A stretch of 52,069 nt of DNA, from contig JBJMVQ010000068.1 of the NCBI GenBank assembly GCA_045810625.1, forward strand, positions 1 through 52,069, written 5' to 3'. Position numbers and translations under genes: made by a program. The notes below the pieces were generated by a model that saw only the letters and a list, made by a program, of their open reading frames with translations, ran no database searches and was not told the DNA's origin. The stretch is from JACQFZ01 sp045810625. Lineage in GTDB: Bacteria > Pseudomonadota > Gammaproteobacteria > Acidiferrobacterales > Sulfurifustaceae. This document shows positions 22,575 to 31,307 of this stretch, in pieces. Every line of letters starts with the position of its first letter. Position 1 is the first letter of the stretch.

Positions 22575-24986
22575 TCAGCCGGTCTTCGACCTCGCGGCCG
22601 TGCGCAGCCATGCTTCGAGCGCATCCGCCGGCAACGGCCGGCACAGTAAGTAGCCCTGTGCCAAACCGCAACCGTGCCGCCGCAGGAACGCGAGCTGCGC
22701 TTCGCTCTCGACGCCTTCGGCGATGACACTGAGCTTCAGGCTGGCGGCCATCGCGAGGATCGCCGCCACGATCGCCCCTTCGTCGGGCGCGGCCGTGATA
22801 TCGCGCACGAACGCGCGATCGATCTTCAGGGTATCGATCGGGAAACTGCGCAGGTAGCTCAAGGCCGAGTAGCCGGTGCCGAAATCGTCGACCGAGAGAC
22901 GGACCCCCATGGCCTTCAACGCATCGAGCGAGGGACGGACGTGCGGGGCGTCCTCCATGATCATGCTTTCCGTCAACTCGATGTCCAGCCGACGCGGATC
23001 GAACTGCGCGCGGTCGAGCGCATTGCGCACGGTCGCGACGAAGTCGCGGTCGCGAAGCTGCCGCGCCGACAGGTTCACCGCGACCCGCAACGGCGGTAGC
23101 CCGGCGTGTTCCCATGCCCGCATTTGTGCGCAGGCGGTCCGCAAAACCCATTCACCGATGGGCAGTATCAAGCCGCTCTCTTCCGCGAGCGGAATGAAGC
23201 GCGCCGGCGAAATATTGCCGATTTCAGGATGATCCCAGCGCAGCAGCGCCTCGACGCCGACGACGTTTTGCTCCGCAAGCGCGACGATCGGTTGATAGTA
23301 CAGCGACAGCTGCCCCTGATCGAAGGCGCGGCGCAGCTTTGCTTGGAGCGATGGACGATCGGCGGCACCGGCGCTGATCGCCTCATCATAGAAGAGATAG
23401 CTGTTCCGGCCCGACTCCTTCGCTTGATACATCGCGGCATCCGCATGCTTGAGCAGTGTCGCGGCGTCGTCGGCGTCGAGCGGATAGATACTGATGCCGA
23501 GGCTTGCCGTCACGGCGACCTCGTGCCGTTCGAGTCGAAGCGGCTCGGAGACGGCGGCGAGAATGCGCTCGGCCACGCGCACCGCGTCCTCGCGCTTCTC
23601 GAGATCGTACAACGCGACGATGAATTCGTCGCCGCCGAGACGCGCGACCGTGTCATCGACGGCACGCGCGTCGCCATCCCGCGCGGTGCGCACACAACCC
23701 ACGAGGCGCCCCGCCACGGCTTGCAGCAGGCCGTCGCCGAGCGCGTGGCCGAGCGTATCGTTGATGCGCTTGAAGTGATCGAGATCGAGAAACAGCAGCG
23801 CTACCAGGCGCCGGTGCTGCGCGGCGTCGGTGAGCGCGGTGCGCAGGTGCTCCTGAAACAGTTGCCGGTTGGGAAGACCGGTCAACCCGTCGTAGTAAGC
23901 GAGAATGCGAATGCGCTCCTCCGAGCGTTTGCGCTCGGTGATGTCGCGGACCACAGCGACATACGCGGCGTTTCCCGCGCCGCGTTCGGGCATGATCGAA
24001 ACGGAAAGGCTCAGCACGAGCCGCACGCCGTCCGCCCGGGCGAATTCGATCTCGCGGTTGTGCAGCGATGTACCCGCCTGGAGCGCCGCGCGCTCGCCGC
24101 GCGTCAAGAGGCGCCGCAGCGATACCGGCAATGGGCGACCGAGAAATTCGTCGCGGCGCATCCCGAGCAGGCTCAACAAGGTATCGTTCGCCACCCGGAC
24201 GATGCCTTCCTTGTCGAGCAGAAACAATCCGTCGTGCATCGTTTCGATGATCTGCCGCGCGGCGAATTCGGGAGTGACGTCGACCAGCCGATAGTGGTCC
24301 GTGACGTAAGCGACCAGTCCCACGCCGATCAGTAATGGGACGTAGCCGAAGGGATAGATTTCAACGCCGTACACCGGGATGAAATCGACCAGCGCCAGAC
24401 TGCCGATCGCGAAGGAGATAAAGAGCAGCTTCGCCCGACGCGCCGCGGCGGCGTTGCGCGGAGCGCGCCGGTAGGCCCGCCAGTACAGGAGAATCGACGT
24501 GACGGCCGAGGCGGCAACGATGGTCACGAGCAGGGCCGTGTACGTCGTATGGTGCGGGTAGTAGCCCCAAAAGTATCGGTTGGGGGCGCCGAAATAACCG
24601 GGTACGGCGAGTCCCGCTGCTGCAAAGAGGCCCGCGCCGACCCAGGCGGAGCGGACCAGCCAATCGAGGGGCCGGGTTGACCCAACCACGCTCAGCGTGA
24701 AAGTCAGCGTGGTCGCCGGAATGAGCGAGATGCCGATGTGTGCGAAGCGGTACCAGCCGTCCGCCACATCAGCGCCGGCGGCGCGATAGGCAAAGCTGAA
24801 ACCGAGGAACCAGATACCGATCGCCGAGGTTTGGAGGAGATAGATGATGCCGACGCGCGAGCCGCGCTCACGCAACGCCACGGCGATGCCGAGCAGAAAC
24901 GCGACGAACCCGGAGACGAGCATCGGCAAGGCATACGGATTAAAAACGTAGCTCGCCGGATCGAGCAGGAGCAGCAGCAAATCCAC
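22575..24986 (-). CDS. 7TM-PAS-GGDEF-EAL cyclic-di-GMP signalling protein
   Basis: Membrane protein of about 803 residues controlling cyclic-di-GMP. The N-terminal ~230 residues hold seven to eight helices in the style of the HisKA_7TM sensor module. A PAS domain follows (about 245-365, ending VVRDITERKRSEE), then a GGDEF domain with an intact GGDEF at 451-455 and an EAL domain with EALLRW from 579. EAL-side residues are also present (VDDFGTGYSALSYL, IAEGVE), so both synthesis and hydrolysis look possible. GTG at 24986 is chosen as start, seven bases after AGGGGGA; a longer open frame reaches 25115 but has no membrane or family features. The ligand sensed by the 7TM part is unknown. Its gene is alone on its strand and converges with the AEC carrier. 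Confidence 0.92.
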   Translation of the reverse strand: MDLLLLLLDPASYVFNPYALPMLVSGFVAFLLGIAVALRERGSRVGIIYLLQTSAIGIWFLGFSFAYRAAGADVADGWYRFAHIGISLIPATTLTFTLSVVGSTRPLDWLVRSAWVGAGLFAAAGLAVPGYFGAPNRYFWGYYPHHTTYTALLVTIVAASAVTSILLYWRAYRRAPRNAAAARRAKLLFISFAIGSLALVDFIPVYGVEIYPFGYVPLLIGVGLVAYVTDHYRLVDVTPEFAARQIIETMHDGLFLLDKEGIVRVANDTLLSLLGMRRDEFLGRPLPVSLRRLLTRGERAALQAGTSLHNREIEFARADGVRLVLSLSVSIMPERGAGNAAYVAVVRDITERKRSEERIRILAYYDGLTGLPNRQLFQEHLRTALTDAAQHRRLVALLFLDLDHFKRINDTLGHALGDGLLQAVAGRLVGCVRTARDGDARAVDDTVARLGGDEFIVALYDLEKREDAVRVAERILAAVSEPLRLERHEVAVTASLGISIYPLDADDAATLLKHADAAMYQAKESGRNSYLFYDEAISAGAADRPSLQAKLRRAFDQGQLSLYYQPIVALAEQNVVGVEALLRWDHPEIGNISPARFIPLAEESGLILPIGEWVLRTACAQMRAWEHAGLPPLRVAVNLSARQLRDRDFVATVRNALDRAQFDPRRLDIELTESMIMEDAPHVRPSLDALKAMGVRLSVDDFGTGYSALSYLRSFPIDTLKIDRAFVRDITAAPDEGAIVAAILAMAASLKLSVIAEGVESEAQLAFLRRHGCGLAQGYLLCRPLPADALEAWLRTAARSKTG

Positions 24987-25315
24987 GTTCAATCCCCCTG
25001 TCGACCGACGTGGACCGTCCACCAACGCCGACTCGCCGCAGGACTGCGTCGGCGAGCTTGCGCTGTACCTATTGAGTTGCCGGCCAAGGCCACTTCCGTC
25101 GCGACAACCGATCAAGCGCGCAAGCGTATAGTTTTAATAATGTGCAGAGCATGGGATTGCTTGCTGCGTCAGCCACATCGCCTGTCCGGTCCGTCGTCGC
25201 CCGCCGAATTCCTAAATTACAGAATAGCAAAAGGCCCGTCGCCGATACGGCGACCGGACCCGCCGCCCGCGTCTACGGTATCTCGCCGAAGCGCGGCGCG
25301 GCGACGCGTGCCACG
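24987..25315. other. 329-base intergenic region
   Basis: Upstream of the GGDEF-EAL gene (minus) and of the small membrane protein (plus). It contains an AT-rich patch at about 25126-25142 that could hold a promoter, and the hairpin at 25232-25258. No gene is supported, although the frame of the next gene is open back to 25142. Confidence 0.5.
25232..25258 (-). terminator. possible intrinsic terminator or leader attenuator on the minus strand
   Basis: GTCGCCG (25238-25244) and CGGCGAC (25248-25254) form a 7-bp stem with a three-base loop, with partial pairing outside it. On the minus strand it is followed by CCTTTTG. It lies about 250 bases upstream of the GGDEF-EAL start, so if used it would end transcripts entering or leading to that gene. 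Confidence 0.4.
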
Positions 25316-25858
25316 ATGATTCCCGAACCGTCCAAGCCCTTAAAAATGCGTCTCCGGAACCCATCGTCGGCAACGCCGTTTCTCGCCGGCACGTTCGCCG
25401 GAACGGTGGCAACGTTGTTTCATACCGCGGCGATGTTCGCGCTGCAGCCTTGGCTGCCACGTGAGCGTCACCGCCGGTTGCCGCCCGCACAGATCACTTC
25501 AACGGCCGCCCGCCGCGCACGAACCGGACAGGTCGAAAGCGGCCGCGGTTTACGGGTTGCCACCGCGTTCACGCACTTCGGCTTCGGCGCCGCGGCCGGC
25601 TCCCTCTATCCATTGCTCGCGGAACACGGGCGCTCCAAACCGGTCGCTACCGGCATCGGCTTTGGCGTCGCCGTCTGGGCGGCGAGTTATCTCGGCTGGA
25701 TACCGGCGCTGCGCCTGCTCCCACCCGCGACCCAGCACTCGGCGCAGCGCAATGCCATGATGATTCTCGCCCACGTCGCATGGGGCGCGGCGCTCGGCCT
25801 CATGTATGACCGGATGCGACACGACCGACCAGCGAGCGCGCACGGCGAGCGCTCGTAG
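25316..25858 (+). CDS. small integral membrane protein, family uncertain
   Basis: Predicted membrane protein of about 180 residues with four hydrophobic segments: ATPFLAGTFAGTVATLF (near residue 20), a second after FTHFGFGAAAGSLYPLL, a third with IGFGVAVWAASYLGWIPAL and a last with MMILAHVAWGAALGLMY. Gly and Ala-rich helices and the layout recall small proteins such as DUF1440 or DUF6789, but I cannot confirm this. ATG at 25316 is preferred; a later Met (MRLRNP) is possible and no strong ribosome binding site decides. It is a single gene between the cyclic-di-GMP protein and rep. Confidence 0.6.
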   Translation: MIPEPSKPLKMRLRNPSSATPFLAGTFAGTVATLFHTAAMFALQPWLPRERHRRLPPAQITSTAARRARTGQVESGRGLRVATAFTHFGFGAAAGSLYPLLAEHGRSKPVATGIGFGVAVWAASYLGWIPALRLLPPATQHSAQRNAMMILAHVAWGAALGLMYDRMRHDRPASAHGERS

Positions 25859-25931
25859 CGCGGTGAACCGAAACATCAACGTGTACGTTGCTCTATTCAA
25901 AAGAGCGAGCAGGCGAAAATGATTCTGTCCG

Positions 25932-26046
25932 CTTGACGATTGCGCTTAGATGCACCCGTCTCTAAGTGCATCGTCGACGCGCGACTTGCTTCGTCAGTGC
26001 TACGATCCGCTGTAACTCGCGATCATGCAGAAGCGCAATCGTCAAG
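25932..26046. repeat. 115-base element with 16-bp perfect terminal inverted repeats
   Basis: CTTGACGATTGCGCTT at 25932-25947 is matched exactly in reverse complement at 26031-26046. Just inside the left arm are two overlapping small palindromes, CTTAGA/TCTAAG (25945-25950 with 25961-25966) and GATGCAC/GTGCATC (25949-25955 with 25966-25972), which cannot form together. The layout is that of a MITE-like insertion or of a folded regulatory RNA; I see no clear target-site duplication and no coding capacity. Confidence 0.7.
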
Positions 26047-26137
26047 ACGCGGTGCGCGAGAGGCAGCGTGAATTCTGAAGACGGATTCCCGTTTTCACGC
26101 AGCCGCCCGACGGTGCACTAAAATGCGCGGCGCGCGG

Positions 26138-26143
26138 TATACT
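26138..26143 (+). promoter_or_regulatory. candidate -10 element for rep
   Basis: TATACT at 26138-26143, 32 bases before the GTG start. The -35 region is weak. Confidence 0.35.
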
Positions 26144-26174
26144 TCGCGCTCGCACGATCTCCCAATAAGAATTC

Positions 26175-28181
26175 GTGGCAACACGCCTCAACCCACCCCA
26201 ACTCGAAGCGGTCCGCTATGTTGACGGGCCGCTTCTCGTTTTAGCCGGCGCCGGCAGCGGCAAGACCGGCGTTATCGCTCATAAGATCCTCCATCTCGTA
26301 CGCGAACGCGGCTACGCGGCCGAGCACGTCGCGGCGATTACGTTCACCAACAAAGCGGCGCGCGAAATGCAGGAGCGCGTCGCCGCGATGGCGCCCGCCG
26401 GCGCATCGCTGGAGCGACTTACCGTCTGCACCTTCCACGCGCTCGGCGTGAAAATTCTACGTGCGGAAGCGGCGCAACTCGGGCTCAAACCGCGCTTCTC
26501 GATCCTGGATGCCGACGACGGCTTTGCGATCCTCGCCTCGATCGTCGGCAGCGTCGACAAGCAGACGGTGCGCCGTGCCCAGTGGCGCATTTCCGCGTGG
26601 AAAAATGCGCTCGTCGATGCCGCGACTGCCGAAGCGCAGGCCGAGGACGACGCAGAGCGCGCGGCCGCGCGAGCGTACCGCGACTACGACCTCACGCTGC
26701 GGGCGTATCAGGCGGTCGACTTCGACGACTTGATTCTGCTGCCGGTGCGCCTCTTCGGCGAAAACGCCGCGGCGCTCGCGCGCTGGCGCGACACGTTGCG
26801 CTATTTTCTGGTCGATGAATATCAGGACACGAACGGCGCCCAGTACCAGCTCCTGCGCCAACTCTGCGGCGACGCCGGCCGCTTTACCGCCGTCGGCGAC
26901 GACGATCAGGCCATTTACGCCTGGCGCGGCGCGAGCGTCGAGAATCTTGCGCGGCTCCGCGACGACTACCCGCAGCTCAAGGTCATCAAGCTCGAGCAGA
27001 ACTATCGCTCGACCACGCGCATTCTGCAGGCGGCGAACACCCTCATCGCGAACAACCCGAAGCTGTACGAAAAGCGCCTCTGGTCGGAGCTCGGCAGCGG
27101 CGAACCGCCGCTGGTCATCGCCATGCGCGACGAAGAGCACGAGGCGGAGAGCGTGGTCATGCGCATCGTCGCGCATCGGGTCCAGTGCGGCGCCAAATTT
27201 TCCGATTACGCGATTTTGTACCGGGGCAATCATCAGGCCCGCGTGTTCGAGCAATACCTGCGCAATCAGCGTATCCCCTACCGGCTTTCCGGCGGTCAGT
27301 CGTTCTTCGAGCGTGCGGAGATCAAAGATCTCGTTTCGTATTTGCGCTTGATCGCTAACGTCGACGACGATCCGGCGTTCATTCGCGCCGTAACGACCCC
27401 GCGCCGCGGCATCGGCCCGCAGACGCTGGAAACGCTCGGCGCCTACGCGGGCGAGCGCAAAGTCAGCATGTTCGCCGCGGCGTACGAGCTCGGCGTCGCG
27501 GAACGTCTCAAGCCGGCGCAGCTCGAAGCGCTGCAGACGTTTTGCGATTTCATCAATCGCATCGCCGAGCGCGCCGCCGGCGAACCGGCCGGCGCCGTGC
27601 TCGCGGACCTGCTCAAAGCGATCGACTATGAGCCGTATTTGTTCGACAGCCTCGAAACCCGCGACGCCGAAAAGCGCTGGGACAACGTCCAGAAATTCGC
27701 CGGCTGGCTGTCGAGCAAGGCGGAAGCGGACGACAAAACATTGCTCGAAATGACGCAGACCATCGCGCTCATGAACATGCTCGAAGGGCGCGACGACGGC
27801 GGCGACGCGGTGAGCCTGAGCACGATCCACGCAGCCAAGGGACTCGAGTTCCCTTATGTGTTCCTCGTCGGTGCGGAAGAAAATCTCCTCCCCCACCGCG
27901 AGTCGATCGACACCGGGAAGGTGGACGAAGAGCGCCGCCTCATGTACGTCGCCATCACCCGCGCGCGCAAACAATTGTTCGTGAGCCACTGCCTCAAGCG
28001 GCGCCAGGGAAAAGAGTGGCACCCGTGCGAACCGAGCCGCTTCATCGCCGAAATGGGCGCGGACAATGTGCGTACGAGCGGTGAAAAGCGCGACCCCGCG
28101 GCGAGCCAGGCGCAAGGGCGAGCCAGTTTAGACGCGCTCAAGGCGCTGCTCTCGACGAAACAGCAGGAACCGGCCGGCTAG
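26175..28181 (+). CDS. rep: ATP-dependent DNA helicase Rep
   Basis: Superfamily 1A 3'-to-5' helicase that helps replication forks pass bound proteins. The length, 668 residues, is that of Rep rather than the longer UvrD. Motifs are in order: Q motif LNPPQLEAV (5-13), Walker A AGAGSGKT (24-31), AITFTNKAAREMQERV (motif Ia), Walker B VDEYQDTNGAQY, QAIYAWRGA (motif III), EQNYRST (motif IV), SLSTIHAAKGLEF (motif V) and VAITRARKQL (motif VI). GTG at 26175 gives the standard N-terminus; no good ribosome binding site precedes it. Its coding strand follows an unusual inverted-repeat element. The gene appears to be transcribed alone. Confidence 0.96.
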   Translation: MATRLNPPQLEAVRYVDGPLLVLAGAGSGKTGVIAHKILHLVRERGYAAEHVAAITFTNKAAREMQERVAAMAPAGASLERLTVCTFHALGVKILRAEAAQLGLKPRFSILDADDGFAILASIVGSVDKQTVRRAQWRISAWKNALVDAATAEAQAEDDAERAAARAYRDYDLTLRAYQAVDFDDLILLPVRLFGENAAALARWRDTLRYFLVDEYQDTNGAQYQLLRQLCGDAGRFTAVGDDDQAIYAWRGASVENLARLRDDYPQLKVIKLEQNYRSTTRILQAANTLIANNPKLYEKRLWSELGSGEPPLVIAMRDEEHEAESVVMRIVAHRVQCGAKFSDYAILYRGNHQARVFEQYLRNQRIPYRLSGGQSFFERAEIKDLVSYLRLIANVDDDPAFIRAVTTPRRGIGPQTLETLGAYAGERKVSMFAAAYELGVAERLKPAQLEALQTFCDFINRIAERAAGEPAGAVLADLLKAIDYEPYLFDSLETRDAEKRWDNVQKFAGWLSSKAEADDKTLLEMTQTIALMNMLEGRDDGGDAVSLSTIHAAKGLEFPYVFLVGAEENLLPHRESIDTGKVDEERRLMYVAITRARKQLFVSHCLKRRQGKEWHPCEPSRFIAEMGADNVRTSGEKRDPAASQAQGRASLDALKALLSTKQQEPAG

Positions 28182-28297
28182 GAACGCCGCTCGCCTCGAA
28201 CTTCGACTACATTTTGCTTTACACACTGGAACGCCCGCGACGCTTTTCCGCAACGTGGGCACCTGATGAGTCAACTCAAATAACTTGGGAGTGTCCA

Positions 28298-28876
28298 TTG
28301 AAAACCAGACTAATCGGTTTGCTTTTCGTCGCCACGTTGTTGCCGGCTTGCGTCACTTACCGGGATTTTCCGGAGGACATGGTGAACAAACCGCCGCAGG
28401 CGAAATCGTTCGACAAGCTCTACTACACGCTGCAACCGTTCGGTATCCTCGGCACCGGGAACGGCCAAGAGGCGCTGCGGACGGTTTTCCAACGGAAAAC
28501 GCCGTTTGCGACGACGGAGAGAGTCGATGCGGCGCCGGCACACGGCCTCTATTGCAACGTCGAAGTGCTGTACAAGCCGCCGACGTTCCCGGCACTGGTC
28601 TTCGGCTACCTCTCCGTGTCGACGCTGACGCTGATACCCATGTGGAGCAATCACGACGGCTACCGCGCGATCTACCACGTCTATATGGATGGGAAAGAAG
28701 CGAAACTGTACGAATACGACGTGACGCGCAAGGGCGCAGTCTGGATCGGCTTGCTGCCCATCATTTGGGTGAACGCGTTCACCTATTCGGAAGCGGAGGC
28801 GCTCGAGGCGACGACGTACCAATTCTTCAAGGACGCGGAACCGATGTTCGTGGCCTACAAGAATGGCAAGCGATGA
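28298..28876 (+). CDS. putative lipoprotein
   Basis: Protein of 192 residues with a lipoprotein signal: MKTRLIGLLFVATLLPAC, lipid attachment expected at Cys18, and no Asp at +2, so probably sorted to the outer membrane. TTG at 28298 is chosen as start because GGGAG lies seven bases upstream and the signal then has normal length; an ATG at 28214 in the same frame adds an odd 28-residue tail. The mature part has two hydrophobic stretches (FPALVFGYLSVSTLTLIPMW near 110 and GAVWIGLLPIIWVNAF near 150) that could be membrane-associated. No family is recognised. Its 3' end overlaps the ceramidase-like gene by 14 bases, suggesting a common message and a possible shared role. Confidence 0.72.
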   Translation: MKTRLIGLLFVATLLPACVTYRDFPEDMVNKPPQAKSFDKLYYTLQPFGILGTGNGQEALRTVFQRKTPFATTERVDAAPAHGLYCNVEVLYKPPTFPALVFGYLSVSTLTLIPMWSNHDGYRAIYHVYMDGKEAKLYEYDVTRKGAVWIGLLPIIWVNAFTYSEAEALEATTYQFFKDAEPMFVAYKNGKR

Positions 28877-29672
28877 GCCAGCCGCTGCCGTTCGTGGGCG
28901 CGCGGTAGCGCGCCCACGCCGAGCGCGGGTCGCGGCACTCCTGATCGTCCCGCTGCTCGCGCTCGTCGCTGTTCTGACATTGCCGCCGATTGCGCAAGAC
29001 CTGCGCTATCACGCGTTTGCCGACGCCAGAACGGTGCTCGGCATCGCAAACTTTGCGAACGTCGTTTCCAATCTTCCCTTTCTCCTCGTCGGCGCGTTCG
29101 GGCTCGCGCTCTGCCTCGGCGCGCGCCGCCCGACGGCGTGGCGATCGTGGGCGACATTCTTCGCCGGCGTCGCGATCGTCTGTTTCGGATCCGGCTACTA
29201 CCATCTGGCGCCGAGTAACGACTCGCTCGTCTGGGACCGTCTGCCGATGACCCTCGCCTTCATGGGCCTCTTCGTCGCGCTCGTGAGCGAGCACGTCGAG
29301 GAGGCGCACGAACGCTATTGGCTGGGGCCCGCGCTTCTGGCCGGTTTCGCAAGCGTCGCCTGGTGGCACTACGCGGACGATCTGCGTCTTTACTTCTGGA
29401 TTCAGGGCGCGCCGCTGCTCGTGGTTGTCGCGGCGCTCGCGCTCTTCCCCGCCCGCTACACGCATCGCCGCTATTTACTTTACGGGCTTGGGCTCTACGC
29501 GGCCGCAAAAATCGCGGAGCTCGACGATCTGGCGCTATTTCAGTGGAGCGGCATGGTGATGAGCGGGCATTCGTTGAAACATCTGCTCGCCGCGGCCAGT
29601 GCCGCCTGCGTCTATGTGATGCTCTGCCGGCGGTCGCCGGTGTCCGATTCCATCAATAGGCGAGCCGCCTAA
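28863..29672 (+). CDS. alkaline ceramidase-like (CREST superfamily) membrane protein
   Basis: Integral membrane protein of 269 residues with seven predicted helices. It carries the pattern of the alkaline ceramidase/PAQR/Per1 (CREST) hydrolases: Ser and His in GSGYYHLAPSND (about 118-129), Asp in LVWDRLPMT (about 131-139) and a C-terminal HxxxH in SGHSLKHLLAA. These residues bind zinc in characterised members, which cut amide bonds of lipids. No sphingolipid pathway genes are visible here, so the substrate is open. ATG at 28863 overlaps the lipoprotein gene by 14 bases, and the first ~20 residues are Ala and Arg-rich. Confidence 0.8.
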   Translation: MASDEPAAAVRGRAVARPRRARVAALLIVPLLALVAVLTLPPIAQDLRYHAFADARTVLGIANFANVVSNLPFLLVGAFGLALCLGARRPTAWRSWATFFAGVAIVCFGSGYYHLAPSNDSLVWDRLPMTLAFMGLFVALVSEHVEEAHERYWLGPALLAGFASVAWWHYADDLRLYFWIQGAPLLVVVAALALFPARYTHRRYLLYGLGLYAAAKIAELDDLALFQWSGMVMSGHSLKHLLAAASAACVYVMLCRRSPVSDSINRRAA

Positions 29673-29890
29673 GCTGCCACCTCGGTTCGACGCCCCCGCC
29701 GAAGTATCGCGGCATTCTTGCTCCGCCTGGCGTCGCGCTTCTATGAAAAAACCTCGTTCCACGTAACGGAAACATCGTACAACCTCTCGCCTCTCGCCCG
29801 TTGACCGGCCACGCCGCTTCCGGTCGAATGACGCCCTTCCGGTCGGCCCGCTGCGGCGCGATCCGGCATTCGAAGCAACAAGGAGGGGTG

Positions 29891-30835
29891 GTGAAAAAAC
29901 GCAAGCTCGGAAATTCCGGATTGGAGATCGCACCGCTGGTGTTCGGTGGCAACGTCTTCGGATGGACGGCCGACGAAAACACGTCGTTTCGGTTGCTCGA
30001 CGCGTTCGTCGCCGCAGGGTTCAACTGCATCGATACCGCCGATGTGTATTCGCGCTGGGCGAAGGGCCACAGCGGCGGCGAGTCCGAAACCGTCATCGGC
30101 AAGTGGCTCAAGCGTACCGGCAAGCGCGAGCAGGTGATCATCGCGACCAAGGTCGGCATGGAGATGGCGCCGGACAAGAAAGGGCTCACGAAGCGCTACA
30201 TCCTGCAAGCGGTCGAAGACTCGCTGCGACGTTTGCAGACCGATTATATCGATCTCTATCAGTCGCACGCCGACGACGCCGAAGCACCGCTCGAGGAACG
30301 ATTCGAGACGTACGCGTTGCTGGTGAAACAGGGGAAAGTGCGTGCGATCGGTGCGTCGAACTACGGTCCCGAGCGGCTGGCGCAAGCGCTGCGCCTAAGC
30401 GAGGAACGTGGCTTGCCGCGCTACCAGTCGCTGCAGCCGTTGTACAACCTGTGCGAACGCGAATACGAAAAGACGCTCGAACCCGTGTGCCGCGCGAACG
30501 GCCTCGGCGTCATTCCGTACTTCTCGCTTGCGAGCGGTTTCCTCACGGGTAAGTATCGCGCCGAAGCCGATCTCGCGAAGAGCCCGCGCGGCCGCGGTCT
30601 GAAAAAGTATCTGAACGAACGCGGCATGCGCATCCTGGCCGCGCTCGACAACGTCGCCGCCGAACACGGTGCGACACCTGCGCGGGTGGCGCTCGCGTGG
30701 CTGCTCGCGCGTCCGAGCGTCACCGCGCCGATTGCGAGCGCGACCAGCCTGGAACAACTGACGGAGTTGATCGAAGCCACTCGACTCGCGCTCGATCGTG
30801 AATCGATCGAGCTGTTGAATCAGGCGTCGGCCTGA
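29891..30835 (+). CDS. aldo/keto reductase
   Basis: NADPH-dependent oxidoreductase of 314 residues with a TIM-barrel fold. The tetrad is visible as Asp48 and Tyr53 (CIDTADVYS), Lys87 (ATKVG) and His126 (YQSHADD). The cofactor-binding C-terminus has ALAWLLARPSVTAPIASATSLEQL, as in the AKR families with YajO/Tas-like members. GTG at 29891 is chosen because AAGGAGG precedes it closely; GTG at 29888 is equally possible and differs by one residue. GlcG- and esterase-coding genes follow with gaps of 28 and 18 bases, likely one operon. It reduces aldehydes or ketones; the substrate is unknown. Confidence 0.93.
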   Translation: MKKRKLGNSGLEIAPLVFGGNVFGWTADENTSFRLLDAFVAAGFNCIDTADVYSRWAKGHSGGESETVIGKWLKRTGKREQVIIATKVGMEMAPDKKGLTKRYILQAVEDSLRRLQTDYIDLYQSHADDAEAPLEERFETYALLVKQGKVRAIGASNYGPERLAQALRLSEERGLPRYQSLQPLYNLCEREYEKTLEPVCRANGLGVIPYFSLASGFLTGKYRAEADLAKSPRGRGLKKYLNERGMRILAALDNVAAEHGATPARVALAWLLARPSVTAPIASATSLEQLTELIEATRLALDRESIELLNQASA

Positions 30836-30863
30836 CGCGCGGTCTGGTAAAGAGGGAGCGGAC

Positions 30864-31289
30864 ATGGCATTGAGCACCAAAAAATCGCTGAACCTCGCCG
30901 TCGCCAGGCAAATCGCGCAGGCGGCAGAGGCGGAAGCGCAGAAACACGGCTGGAACGTCGTCGTCGCCATCGTCGATGACGGCGGTCATTTGATTTATTT
31001 GCAGCGCATGGACGACACCCAGTACGCGAGCGTGGAGGTGGCAACGCTGAAGGCCCGAACCGCCATCGGGTTCAAGCGTCCGTCGAAATTTTTCGAAGAT
31101 GCGGTAACGAATGGAAGGAATGTAGTGCTCGGCATGCCGGTTATTCCGCTCGAGGGCGGGCTCCCGCTCGCCGTTGACGGCAAGATGATCGGCGCCATCG
31201 GGGTTAGCGGCGTTACGGCACAGCAGGACGGCGTCGTCGCTAAAGCGGGCGCGGAAGCGCTCGCGCGAATCGCGGAGTCATCACCATGA
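30864..31289 (+). CDS. GlcG/HbpS family protein
   Basis: Small cytoplasmic protein of 141 residues of the GlcG/HbpS (PF03928) family. The usual segments are present: NLAVARQIAQAAEAEA, VAIVDDGGHLIYLQRMDD (about 34-51), a central Lys-rich part with AIGFKRPS and the closing GAIGVSGVTAQQDG. Characterised relatives bind haem (HbpS) or accompany glycolate oxidation and diol use (GlcG, PduO C-terminal domain); no catalytic role is clear. GAGGGAG lies just before the ATG. It sits between an aldo/keto reductase and an exported esterase in the same direction. Confidence 0.9.
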   Translation: MALSTKKSLNLAVARQIAQAAEAEAQKHGWNVVVAIVDDGGHLIYLQRMDDTQYASVEVATLKARTAIGFKRPSKFFEDAVTNGRNVVLGMPVIPLEGGLPLAVDGKMIGAIGVSGVTAQQDGVVAKAGAEALARIAESSP

Positions 31290-31307
31290 AACGAGAGGTG
31301 ATCGAAC

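Larger units (their letters stand above)
25859..26174. other. 316-base intergenic region upstream of rep
   Basis: No gene. It contains the 115-base inverted-repeat element at 25932-26046 and the -10-like box at 26138-26143. Confidence 0.65.

Noticed and set aside
23106..24335. Plus-strand frame inside the GGDEF-EAL gene
   Set aside because: The opposite strand encodes intact GGDEF and PAS domains; the frame is a composition shadow.
25932..26046. Integron attC site or phage attachment site
   Set aside because: There is no GTTRRRY/RYYYAAC core and no integrase gene; the element is described as a terminal-inverted-repeat unit instead.
26457..28115. Long open frame antisense to rep (about 550 codons)
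   Set aside because: It lies wholly inside a conserved gene on the other strand and its translation is Arg, Ala and Val-rich without family features. This is the usual shadow of high third-position GC.
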